Source: Halomonas sp.
GTDB lineage: Bacteria > Pseudomonadota > Gammaproteobacteria > Pseudomonadales > Halomonadaceae
NCBI GenBank assembly: GCA_007129225.1
Contig: SKVX01000038.1
Location: 1-8,470 of the forward strand
DNA: 8,470 nt
Direction of reading: 5' to 3'
Part shown: positions 1 through 5,940 of the stretch, one piece after another
Layout: each line of letters starts with the position of its first letter
How positions within the stretch are numbered: position 1 is the stretch's first letter
The notes under the pieces: generated by a model
The model's input: the letters and a program-made list of their open reading frames with translations, nothing else
Database searches by the model: none
What the model was told of the DNA's origin: nothing
Made by a program: the position numbers and the translations under genes

Positions 1-424
1 GGCGCTCGACGATCTCGTCCAGCGCGGCCAGAACCCGGTCGCGACGAGTGCCATGAATCATGCAGAACAGGTTGTAGGGCCAGTCGGGCAACCGCCGCGG
101 GCGGCGGTAGCAGAGCGTCACGGCGGGCTCGGCCGCCAAGCGTCTGCCCAGCCCACCAACCGCCTCGTCGGGCACGTTCCAGACCACCATGGCATTGGCG
201 CAGACACCCAGGGCATGATGCTTGACCACCAGCCCCATGCGCTTGATCAGCCCCTCTTCCTGCCAGCGCTGCACGCAGGCCATGACCTCGCTCTCGCTCA
301 TCCCGCACCGCTCGGCAAGGGTGTGCCAGGGCCGGGGGGTCAGCGGCAGCCCGCTCTCCAGCAGCGCACGCAGGCGGTGCTCGGCATGGGTCTCGGAACG
401 TGTGCTGGACAGGGGTAGACTCAT
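1..424 (-). CDS. nirL: Siroheme decarboxylase subunit, NirL/NirH-type Lrp-like protein (partial, 3' end off window)
   Basis: This Lrp/AsnC-like protein belongs to the NirD/L/G/H group, which in the cytoplasm removes two acetate carboxyl groups from siroheme to give 12,18-didecarboxysiroheme on the way to heme d1. 141 residues are visible; the C-terminus lies beyond the left edge. A winged-helix-like N-terminal part (about residues 15-65) is followed by an Lrp-type alpha/beta part with the family block around residues 105-125 (CYRRPR, then WPYNLFCMIHG), which I associate with NirL/NirH rather than NirD/NirG. The ATG at 424-422 overlaps the stop of the upstream gene as ATGA, so the two are translationally coupled and probably form a complex. 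Family membership is firm. The letter L rather than H is inferred from gene order and motif, and cannot be settled without the missing end. Confidence 0.85.
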   Translation of the reverse strand, partial: MSLPLSSTRSETHAEHRLRALLESGLPLTPRPWHTLAERCGMSESEVMACVQRWQEEGLIKRMGLVVKHHALGVCANAMVVWNVPDEAVGGLGRRLAAEPAVTLCYRRPRRLPDWPYNLFCMIHGTRRDRVLAALDEIVER

Positions 425-894
425 GGTGCCTCCAGCTCGGCCCAGGGTATGGGGAAGCTCAGGTCGATATGGAAGCCCTCGAGCATCGGCAGGCGCAGCA
501 GCGGCTGGCCCAGCTCGGCCTCCAGCGCATCGAGCCGCGCCTCCAGTTGACCCTCGTCGGCGGCGGTCATCACGAACCAGAGGTTGTAGCGATGCTCACG
601 CGCGTAGTTGTGGTTGACCCCGGCGGAGCGATTGATCACCTCGGCCACCTCGTCACGCTGCGCTTCCGGCACCGCCACCGCCGCCAGCAGACTGGCGCCG
701 GCCCGGGCGTGATCGAAGACCGGGCCGACCCGGCTCAACACCTTCTCGTCCTGCAGGGCCTGCAGCCGTGCGACCACCTCGGCTTCGCTCACCCCAAGCT
801 GCTCTGCCATGGCGGCATAGGGCCGCTCACAGATCGGCAGGCCGCGCTGGTAGGTGTCGATGAGGCGACGGTCGAGAAGGTCAAGTGCAGCCAT
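421..894 (-). CDS. nirD: Siroheme decarboxylase subunit, NirD/NirG-type Lrp-like protein
   Basis: The complete 157-residue partner in heme d1 synthesis is a cytoplasmic siroheme decarboxylase subunit of the Lrp/AsnC fold. Residues 1-60 form the helix-turn-helix-like half, with the CERPYAAMAEQLG stretch typical of the family. Residues 95-107 carry the hallmark HNYAREHRYNLWF, whose histidines and arginine are implicated in substrate binding and decarboxylation in this family. The C-terminus ends with the FHIDLSF block near 141-147. Length is normal. The ATG at 894 is chosen because the N-terminus then starts like other family members, although its ribosome binding site is weak. It is first in a minus-strand operon, divergent from nirC, and overlaps the next gene by ATGA. 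Despite the Lrp-like fold it is an enzyme, not a transcription factor. NirD versus NirG is judged from position only. Confidence 0.88.
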   Translation of the reverse strand: MAALDLLDRRLIDTYQRGLPICERPYAAMAEQLGVSEAEVVARLQALQDEKVLSRVGPVFDHARAGASLLAAVAVPEAQRDEVAEVINRSAGVNHNYAREHRYNLWFVMTAADEGQLEARLDALEAELGQPLLRLPMLEGFHIDLSFPIPWAELEAP

Positions 895-932
895 GGGCAG
901 GTACCGAGCCGGTCGATGGAAAGCATGATGTT

Positions 933-955
933 AAGACGCATCTTACATGCCTCAT
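933..955. promoter_or_regulatory. NsrR-like site in the nirD promoter
   Basis: The 23 bases read AAGACGCATCT, T, ACATGCCTCAT. Against the NsrR pattern AAGANGYATTT-N-AAATRCNTCTT (recalled from E. coli and related work) three positions differ. The site covers the transcription start predicted from the FNR/DNR box at 986-999, where a repressor would act. This is inferred from the motif and has no direct support. Confidence 0.4.
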
Positions 956-985
956 CAAGTCTGAAAGCGGTCATCGGCGCTGCGG

Positions 986-999
986 TTGACACAGGTCAA
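986..999. promoter_or_regulatory. FNR/DNR-type box (TTGAC-N4-GTCAA)
   Basis: TTGAC ACAG GTCAA is a perfect inverted repeat with the 5-4-5 layout bound by Crp/Fnr regulators (FNR/ANR, DNR, NNR). A class II activator at this site would start transcription near position 951 on the minus strand, suitable for nirD at 894. Which family member binds cannot be told from the box. Confidence 0.75.
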
Positions 1000-1010
1000 A
1001 AGAGGAATTT
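1000..1010. promoter_or_regulatory. NsrR-like half-site between the FNR/DNR boxes
   Basis: AAGAGGAATTT matches 10 of 11 positions of the NsrR half-site and closely resembles the hmp operator arm (AAGAGGTATTT). No matching second half follows. Single half-sites can bind NsrR in some bacteria, but an 11-base match may be chance. Confidence 0.25.
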
Positions 1011-1024
1011 TTACTCGCCCGACC

Positions 1025-1038
1025 TTGATATCCGTCAA
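1025..1038. promoter_or_regulatory. FNR/DNR-type box (TTGAT-N4-GTCAA)
   Basis: TTGAT ATCC GTCAA matches the FNR/DNR consensus with one position of asymmetry. A start 41.5 bases downstream falls near 1073 on the plus strand, with a GACACT hexamer at 1061-1066 in the -10 position, so this box probably drives nirC-nirF. The -10 is poor, as expected for an activator-dependent promoter. Confidence 0.75.
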
Positions 1039-1126
1039 AGCAGCGAAACCGTAACGGGGGGACACTTCGCTGACGGCCCACTTCCACTCGCGGCCTTTCC
1101 TCTTCCGTCGTCTTGCGAGGTTTTCC

Positions 1127-1480
1127 ATGCACCAGCCGGCTCTCTGCATGCTCATCGGCTTACTGCTCTCGGCCACCGCCATGGCGGAGAGCCGCGAGGA
1201 TGACCTCGATCCCCAGCGCCAGGCCGAGCTCGAGACCCTGCTCTACCAGGACTGCGGTTCCTGTCACGGCATGACGCTGCGGGGCGGACTGGGCCCAGCG
1301 CTGCCGCGCGACCGCATGGAGGGGTTCACCGTCGATGCACTCGCCCACATCATCCTGCACGGCATTCCCGGAAGCGCCATGCCGGGCTGGAAGGCTTTGA
1401 TCAGCGAGGAAGACGCCCGCTGGATCGCCGACCACCTGAGACAAGACAATTCTCTCGAAACACTGAATTCGCCAGACTGA
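1127..1480 (+). CDS. nirC: Periplasmic c-type cytochrome NirC
   Basis: A small periplasmic monoheme cytochrome c of the nitrite reductase cluster, thought to donate electrons to NirS and/or to take part in late heme d1 maturation. The 117-residue precursor has a Sec signal peptide with likely cleavage after AMA (about residue 20). The heme motif CGSCH is at residues 43-47. The sixth ligand is likely Met85 in GSAMPGW, and a final helix (about 92-105) completes the cytochrome c fold. The length is normal for NirC. The ATG at 1127 has GAGG six bases upstream. nirF follows after 13 bases, so the two are cotranscribed, and a FNR/DNR box lies about 95 bases upstream. Another small cytochrome c is possible on sequence alone, but the nirF neighbour makes NirC the best name. 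Confidence 0.88.
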   Translation: MHQPALCMLIGLLLSATAMAESREDDLDPQRQAELETLLYQDCGSCHGMTLRGGLGPALPRDRMEGFTVDALAHIILHGIPGSAMPGWKALISEEDARWIADHLRQDNSLETLNSPD

Positions 1481-1493
1481 CCAGGAGTCGTCC

Positions 1494-2714
1494 ATGCCTC
1501 TCTTAACCCCGATCAAGACGCTGCTCGCCGCCGGCTCCGTCGCTCTGCTGTTGGCCAGCCCGGCAGCTGCCGAGCCAGACGCCACGGCGCATGTCGAACT
1601 GCGCGGCACCGGCGACCTTGGTGTGGTCATCGAGCGCGCCACCGGTAGCGTGGCCCTGGTCGACACGACCGAAAAGACGGTATTGCGGCATATCGACGGC
1701 TTCGGCGACCTCTCCCACGCCTCGGTGAAGTTCACCCGCGATGCCCGCCATGCCTTCGTCTTCGGCCGCGACGGCGGCCTGACCCGGCTCGACCTGCTCA
1801 CCGGCGAGATCGACGGGCGCATCATCCAAGGAGGCAACAGCATCGGCGGCGCCATTTCCCAGGACGGACGTTATGTGGCAGTGGGCAACTACGAGCCCGG
1901 CGGCGTGAAGGTGTTCGATACCGAAACCATGGAGCTGGTGATCGACGTGCCGGCCACCTATGAGAAGCCGGATGGCACCACCGATCAGGCCAAGGTGGTC
2001 GGGGTGGTCGACGTGCCGGGCAATATCTTCGTCTTCAGCCTGTTCGAGGCGGGCGAGATATGGACGCTGGACATGTCCACGGACGCGCCCGAGCTGACCA
2101 AGTACCGCGACGTCGGCAGCATGCCCTACGACGCCCTGATCACGCCCAACGGCCGCTACTATATCGCTGGCCTGTTCGGCGAGGACGGCATGGCACTGCT
2201 CGACCTGTGGCACCCGGAGAACGGCGTACAGCGCATCCTGCCCGACTACGGCCGCGGCGAAGAGCGCCTGCCGGTCTACAAGATGCCGCACCTGGAAGGC
2301 TGGGCCATGGCCGGCGACCAGGCCTTCTTCCCCGCCGTGGGGCGCAATGAAGTGCTGGTGGCCAATACCCGCGACTGGTCGCTGACCGAGCGCATCGAGG
2401 TGCATGGCCAGCCGATCTTTGTCATGAGTCGCCCCGATGAGCGCCAGGTATGGGTCACCTTCGCCCATCCCCTCAATGACAAGGTACAGGTGATCGATAC
2501 CCAGACCCTGGAAGTGATCGAGACCCTGTCGCCCGGCGAGTCGATCCTGCACAAGGAGTTCACGCCCCGGGGCGAGCACATCTGGATCTCGGCTCGCGAC
2601 AGCAATCAGATCACCGTCTACGATACCCGTACCTTCGAGGTGCTGGCGACCCTGCCGGCCGAGTCGCCCAGCGGCATCTTCTTTACCCACCGGGCCCACC
2701 GCATCGGGCTCTAG
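1494..2714 (+). CDS. nirF: Heme d1 biosynthesis protein NirF
   Basis: NirF is a periplasmic beta-propeller protein required for a late step in making heme d1 for cytochrome cd1 nitrite reductase; it resembles the d1-binding domain of NirS. The 406-residue precursor has a Sec signal peptide with cleavage likely after ASPAAA (about residue 26) and no lipobox cysteine, so it is soluble rather than a lipoprotein. Repeated blade strands run through the mature part. Blocks typical of NirF include LRGTGDLGVVIERATGSV (about 36-53), GDLSHAS (71-77), FGRDGGLTRLDLL (90-102), QGGNSIGGAISQDGR (112-126) and YEPGGVKVFD (133-142). There is no CxxCH, which separates it from NirS and NirN, both of which have a cytochrome c domain. 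AGGAG lies six bases before the ATG. A strong terminator follows, so nirCF is a complete two-gene unit. Confidence 0.95.
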   Translation: MPLLTPIKTLLAAGSVALLLASPAAAEPDATAHVELRGTGDLGVVIERATGSVALVDTTEKTVLRHIDGFGDLSHASVKFTRDARHAFVFGRDGGLTRLDLLTGEIDGRIIQGGNSIGGAISQDGRYVAVGNYEPGGVKVFDTETMELVIDVPATYEKPDGTTDQAKVVGVVDVPGNIFVFSLFEAGEIWTLDMSTDAPELTKYRDVGSMPYDALITPNGRYYIAGLFGEDGMALLDLWHPENGVQRILPDYGRGEERLPVYKMPHLEGWAMAGDQAFFPAVGRNEVLVANTRDWSLTERIEVHGQPIFVMSRPDERQVWVTFAHPLNDKVQVIDTQTLEVIETLSPGESILHKEFTPRGEHIWISARDSNQITVYDTRTFEVLATLPAESPSGIFFTHRAHRIGL

Positions 2715-2743
2715 ATGCGTAGACGTCTGACGTCACACTGATC

Positions 2744-2770
2744 AGCCGGGGATATCCTCCCCGGCTTTTT
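2744..2770 (+). terminator. Rho-independent terminator after nirF
   Basis: AGCCGGGG (2744-2751) pairs fully with CCCCGGCT (2759-2766) around a seven-base loop, and TTTT follows at 2767-2770. It lies 30 bases after the nirF stop and isolates nirCF from hmp. Confidence 0.93.
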
Positions 2771-2809
2771 GGCCTGCCCGCGACATTAGGTCTCACGCCA
2801 CCGCCTCCT

Positions 2810-2836
2810 TAAAGAGGTATTTTACATACCTCTTTA
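2810..2836. promoter_or_regulatory. NsrR-type operator upstream of hmp
   Basis: TAAAGAGGTAT (2810-2820) and ATACCTCTTTA (2826-2836) form a perfect inverted repeat with 11-base arms around TTTAC. The central 23 bases (2812-2834) fit the NsrR 11-1-11 pattern with very few differences. It lies 30 bases before the hmp ATG, and a TATAAA hexamer overlaps its right edge (2835-2840), so bound repressor would cover the core promoter. hmp is a classic NsrR target and nsrR lies in this window. Confidence 0.85.
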
Positions 2837-2866
2837 TAAAGTCATCCCTGACGAAGGAGACGCCCC

Positions 2867-4039
2867 ATGCTCACCCACGAGCAAGAAAGGTTGATTGAAG
2901 CCACCGCCCCGGTGGTCGCGGAACACCTCGATGCCATCGCCCAGCGCTTCTACCCGTTGATGTTCGCGCGCTACCCCGGCGTGGCCTCGCTGTTCAATGC
3001 CGCTCACCAGCAGAGCGGTGCTCAGCAGCGCGCCCTGGCCGGCGCCGTGCTGGCCTATGTGCAGCTGCGCCAGGACCCCGCCAGGGCCAGGTCCGTGCTG
3101 GGCACCGTGGTCGAGAAACACGTATCGCTGGGCATTCAGCCGGACCAGTACCCCATCGTCGGCGAATGCCTGATGGCGGCCATCGGCGAGGAGCTGGGCA
3201 ATGCCCTGACGCCGGAAATTGCGAACGCCTGGGGCGCCCTCTACGAGGAGCTGGCCGGCCTGCTGATCGAGCTTGAGGAGCGGCGCTACCACACCTTCGC
3301 CCAGCAGCCCGGTGGCTGGCGTGGCCTGAGGCGTTTTCGTATTGCGGCCACCCGCCAGGAGAGCGCGGTGATTCGCTCCTTCATGCTCGAGCCCGAAGAT
3401 GGCGGCGCCGTCGCCGAACACCAGCCCGGCCAGTACATCGGCGTACGCCTCCGCATTGAGGGCGAGCCGGTCTATCGCCACTACAGTCTCTCGGCTACAG
3501 CCAACGGCCGCGGCTACCGGATCTCCATCAAGCGTGAGCCCGACGGCCGTGTCAGCCGATACTTCCATGATGTACTGAAAGTGGGCGACAGCCTGGACCT
3601 GCTGCCTCCCGCCGGCGACCTGACGCTCCATCCGGGCGACGAGCCGGTGGTCCTGGTCAGCGGTGGCGTGGGCCAGACCCCCATGCTGTCGCTGGCACGC
3701 CAGGCACTGGAGCAGCAGCGCCATGTGGTCTATCTGCACGCTGCCCTGGATGCCGAGCATCACGCCTTCCGCGACGAAATCGCCCTGCTGCAGACGGAAC
3801 ACACCGACCGGCTCAAGGCGGTGACGATTCACGAGCAAGGCGAGGAAGCCGACCATATCGGCCGCATCGATCGGGCGCTCCTCGAGCACTACCTGCCGAC
3901 GGACACGCCTCGCTGCTACTTCGTCGGCCCGCAGGGCTTCATGAGCGCGGTGAACCATGCCCTGGCGGACCTTGGCATCGACGAGAGTCGCCGCCATTTC
4001 GAGCACTTCGGCCCGTCGCGTCCCCTCGACGCCGCCTGA
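2867..4039 (+). CDS. hmp: Flavohemoglobin, nitric oxide dioxygenase
   Basis: A cytoplasmic enzyme that turns NO, O2 and NAD(P)H into nitrate. The 390-residue protein has the usual three domains: globin (1-138), FAD-binding (about 150-255) and NAD(P)-binding (about 260-390). Globin residues match E. coli Hmp position for position: Tyr29 (B10), Gln53 (E7), proximal His85, Tyr95 and Glu135. GQY (186-188) and RHYSLS (204-209) bind FAD, GGVGQTPML (265-273) is the pyridine-nucleotide loop, and FEHFGPS closes the C-terminus. Nothing is missing, so it should be active. AAGGAG lies seven bases before the ATG. The NsrR-type palindrome just upstream implies derepression by NO. It is monocistronic, with a terminator before it and a hairpin after it. 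It protects the cell from NO leaking from nitrite reduction. Confidence 0.97.
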   Translation: MLTHEQERLIEATAPVVAEHLDAIAQRFYPLMFARYPGVASLFNAAHQQSGAQQRALAGAVLAYVQLRQDPARARSVLGTVVEKHVSLGIQPDQYPIVGECLMAAIGEELGNALTPEIANAWGALYEELAGLLIELEERRYHTFAQQPGGWRGLRRFRIAATRQESAVIRSFMLEPEDGGAVAEHQPGQYIGVRLRIEGEPVYRHYSLSATANGRGYRISIKREPDGRVSRYFHDVLKVGDSLDLLPPAGDLTLHPGDEPVVLVSGGVGQTPMLSLARQALEQQRHVVYLHAALDAEHHAFRDEIALLQTEHTDRLKAVTIHEQGEEADHIGRIDRALLEHYLPTDTPRCYFVGPQGFMSAVNHALADLGIDESRRHFEHFGPSRPLDAA

Positions 4040-4048
4040 GCCACCACC

Positions 4049-4084
4049 CGGCCGGGACGCGCCCCGCAGGGGGCCTCCCGGCCG
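4049..4084. terminator. GC-rich hairpin between convergent genes, likely bidirectional terminator
   Basis: CGGCCGGGA (4049-4057) pairs with TCCCGGCCG (4076-4084). Inside, GCCCC (4061-4065) pairs with GGGGC (4070-4074). It sits between the hmp stop and the stop of the convergent minus-strand gene. No real T-run follows on either strand, so termination may be partial. Confidence 0.6.
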
Positions 4085-4090
4085 AGCCAC

Positions 4091-4549
4091 TCAATACATA
4101 TCCAGGCGGGCGATATCGCGGGTCTGGAGTCGCGCCTCGGCGTCCTGCTGCTCCGCGAGCCGTTCGAAGAGCTCCGTTTCCTCCGGAATGGAAGCCAGCT
4201 CGGCCCGCAGCCGATACATGTCCTTGAGCGTCTGGTGGGCGGTCATCACGTTGGCCAGGATGTCATGGATATCATGACAGCCCAGGCACGGGGGAATCCG
4301 TTCCAGCACCCGGGGATGGACAAACTCCTGGCTATCGATCAGCCAGGTGGTCAACAGCCCTTCATCCGCATCTTCCATATAGGCCGCGATGCCTTCCTGC
4401 ATGCGCCGCTCACGATCGGCCAGGAATACCAAGGCCATCTTCATTCGTTCATCCTGCTGCGTCTCGGCCAGATGCGCATACTGCCCGCCAAGCTGCTCGT
4501 GGAAGTCGTGAATCCAGGCAAGCAAATCCTTCACCTGTCGAAATACCAT
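4091..4549 (-). CDS. Unrecognised helical protein with a CxxCH motif
   Basis: I do not recognise this 152-residue protein. It has no signal peptide or membrane segment and appears to be cytoplasmic. Four amphipathic helices are likely (about 4-30, 33-60, 93-120, 123-150), suggesting a four-helix bundle. Between helices two and three lies PPCLGCHDIHD, with Cys88, Cys91 and His92 forming CxxCH. Histidines at 14, 17, 26, 78, 92, 95 and 105, plus many Glu and Asp residues, could bind metal, but I see no clean ferritin or hemerythrin ligand pattern. CxxCH here is unlikely to hold covalent c-type heme, because that chemistry occurs outside the cytoplasm; a metal or redox site fits better. The frame extends upstream to 4687, but the ATG at 4549 has AAGGAG eight bases before it and avoids overlap with sdhB. 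It is the last gene of the group, 35 bases after sdhB. Confidence 0.8.
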   Translation of the reverse strand: MVFRQVKDLLAWIHDFHEQLGGQYAHLAETQQDERMKMALVFLADRERRMQEGIAAYMEDADEGLLTTWLIDSQEFVHPRVLERIPPCLGCHDIHDILANVMTAHQTLKDMYRLRAELASIPEETELFERLAEQQDAEARLQTRDIARLDMY

Positions 4550-4584
4550 CTTGTGTCTCCTTCCGGTTCGAATGACAGCTCGGG

Positions 4585-5292
4585 TCAGCTGCCCCTCGCA
4601 AGAAGCATCGCCTTGATCTGGCCGATGGCGCGCATGGGGTTGAGTCCCTTGGGGCAGACCCAGGTGCAGTTGGCGATCTGTCGGCAACGGAACACGCTGA
4701 ACGGATCATCGAGTTCGCCGAGGCGTTCGTCGGTGGCGGTGTCTCGGCTGTCGATCAGGAAGCGATAGGCCTGCAGCAGGCCGGCCGGGCCGATGTACTT
4801 GTCGGGGTTCCACCACCAGGAGGGGCAGGCCGAACTGCAGCAGGCACACAGGATGCACTCGTAGAGACCATCGAGCTTCTCACGATCACCAGGGCTCTGT
4901 AGCCGCTCGATGGCAGCAGGCGGCTCATCGTTGATCAGCCACGGGCGAATCTTCTCGAACTGGCGGAAGAACAGTCCGTAATCCACCGCCAAGTCACGAA
5001 TCACCGGCATCCCGGGTAGCGGCCTGATCGTCAAGGTATCCTTACCGTTCAACGCCTCGGCGACCGGCGTCACGCAAGCCAGGCCGTTCTTGCCATTGAT
5101 ATTCATGCCATCCGAGCCGCACACCCCTTCACGGCAGGAGCGCCGGTAAGCCAGGGTGGTATCCTGCTTCTTGAGGTGCTCTAGCACGTCGAGCACCATC
5201 GCCTTGCGGAAGCGTTCCTCGACCTCCAGCGTTTCCATCCGCGGTAGATCATCCTGCTCGGGGTGGTAGCGGTAGAGCTGTACCTTGATCAT
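4585..5292 (-). CDS. sdhB: Succinate dehydrogenase iron-sulfur subunit paralog (standalone SdhB)
   Basis: This protein is very close in sequence to E. coli SdhB, which carries electrons from the flavoprotein SdhA to the quinone site through three Fe-S clusters on the inner face of the membrane. At 235 residues it is full length. The [2Fe-2S] ligands are Cys53, Cys58, Asp61 and Cys73. The [4Fe-4S] ligands are Cys145, Cys148, Cys151 and Cys212. The [3Fe-4S] ligands are Cys155, Cys202 and Cys208. Pro156, Trp160 and Ile205 of the quinone pocket are kept, but Arg203 stands where E. coli SdhB has His207. No sdhA, sdhC or sdhD is near, so it is probably an extra copy. The ATG at 5292 lies six bases after AGGAG; a TTG directly before it is a less likely start. 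It sits within a four-gene group with a possible NsrR site. Confidence 0.92.
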   Translation of the reverse strand: MIKVQLYRYHPEQDDLPRMETLEVEERFRKAMVLDVLEHLKKQDTTLAYRRSCREGVCGSDGMNINGKNGLACVTPVAEALNGKDTLTIRPLPGMPVIRDLAVDYGLFFRQFEKIRPWLINDEPPAAIERLQSPGDREKLDGLYECILCACCSSACPSWWWNPDKYIGPAGLLQAYRFLIDSRDTATDERLGELDDPFSVFRCRQIANCTWVCPKGLNPMRAIGQIKAMLLARGS

Positions 5293-5318
5293 CAATGTCT
5301 CCTGTTATGGCGCCTCCC

Positions 5319-5552
5319 TCAATAGGCCAGATGCAGTCGCTGACGGGCATTGAGACGTATCACATAGCCGATCTTGATCAGTGTTGGTCCGGCGATGACA
5401 AGTAGATGGGCTACCACCTGAATAAACAGTGACAGGTAGTTATCCAGTATGTATCCCCCCAGGATTCCCATTATTAGCAGTAGTAAACCGGCTGCCATCA
5501 GGGCATTGCCCAGTGAATGAGTTTGATTGGCATCTTGGAAGACACTTATCAT
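5319..5552 (-). CDS. Small two-helix inner membrane protein, PpyR-like
   Basis: A 77-residue protein with two hydrophobic segments (about 18-37 and 42-66) joined by a short GGYILDNYLS turn, and a basic C-terminal tail (RLNARQRLHL) likely on the cytoplasmic side. Its pattern of an N-terminal LGNALMAAG, a GGYxLD turn and a GPTLIKIGYVIRL end reminds me of PpyR of Pseudomonas aeruginosa, whose gene I recall as lying beside the flavohemoglobin gene fhp. This is from memory and is tentative. The ATG at 5552 follows a strong AGGAGG by seven bases; the longer reading frame to 5645 would overlap into the preceding gene's end without any ribosome site. It is 26 bases from sdhB. It could anchor or partner the SdhB paralog, but nothing in the sequence shows that. 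Confidence 0.78.
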   Translation of the reverse strand: MISVFQDANQTHSLGNALMAAGLLLLIMGILGGYILDNYLSLFIQVVAHLLVIAGPTLIKIGYVIRLNARQRLHLAY

Positions 5553-5592
5553 GGCAGCTCCTCCTCTGTGTGTGGCTGACCAATCGAGTGCG

Positions 5593-5940
5593 TCACTCGC
5601 GCCAGTAGTCATTGGCGGCAGCAACAGTCTGGTAATGCGTGGCAATCACCTGCGATGCCGCGATCAAGCTGTCGGGTTTATCGTCATATTCGGCTCGTTT
5701 CGCCTTTCGAATCTCGGCATCTGGCTGAGTGGTAGCCACACCCTTCTGGGAAAGCGTGACAGCCAGAGCAAAGCCCTCTTGGGGCGTCTCGGTAATGAGA
5801 CTGGGGAGCCATGAGTCGGGCTCCTCCTGCTCACCGTGACTGTCTGCAGATGCGACGCTCGCTCCCAGCGGTAAGCACACGACCAGCAGGGCGGTGCAGG
5901 TGCACCAGGCTAGAGAAAGAGGGTGTTGAACGAATTGCAT
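5593..5940 (-). CDS. Small exported protein of unknown function
   Basis: I do not recognise this 115-residue protein. It has a long, cysteine-containing signal peptide (residues about 1-32) with likely cleavage after VASA and an acidic start to the mature part (DSHGEQEEPDS). The cysteines lie within the hydrophobic stretch and no clear lipobox is present. The mature part of about 83 residues has no cysteine and no heme motif, is mixed in charge and ends in AANDYWRE. AGGAG stands seven bases before the ATG, and the GGAGACA leader is nearly identical to those of hmp, sdhB and the CxxCH gene. It is the first gene of the minus-strand group, 40 bases ahead of the membrane protein gene, and downstream of a possible NsrR site. 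A periplasmic role is likely. Confidence 0.75.
   Translation of the reverse strand: MQFVQHPLSLAWCTCTALLVVCLPLGASVASADSHGEQEEPDSWLPSLITETPQEGFALAVTLSQKGVATTQPDAEIRKAKRAEYDDKPDSLIAASQVIATHYQTVAAANDYWRE

Larger units (their letters stand above)
895..1126. promoter_or_regulatory. Divergent nirD / nirC control region
   Basis: No gene fits in these 232 bases. They separate the minus-strand heme d1 genes from plus-strand nirC and contain two FNR/DNR-type boxes 39 bp apart (centre to centre), plus NsrR-like motifs listed separately. The nirC ribosome binding site (GAGG, six bases before the ATG) is at the right end. Each box could serve one direction, a usual design for divergent denitrification promoters. 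Confidence 0.75.

Noticed and set aside
400..1203. A long plus-strand frame crossing the nirD gene and the nirD/nirC control region.
   Set aside because: It runs through a clear gene and its regulatory boxes, and its sequence looks like the reverse of the Lrp-like gene.
1503..2699. A 398-codon open frame antisense to nirF.
   Set aside because: It mirrors nirF in composition, has no recognisable domain and no ribosome site; nirF is well supported.
2834..4090. A 418-codon open frame antisense to hmp.
   Set aside because: hmp is certain from its domains and active-site residues. The antisense protein is low-complexity, rich in Gly, Ala, Arg and His, and shows no family motif: a GC-rich shadow.
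4550..4687. Upstream extension of the CxxCH protein by 46 codons.
   Set aside because: The extra part overlaps the 3' end of sdhB and has no helix-like or conserved character, while the ATG at 4549 has an ideal ribosome site.
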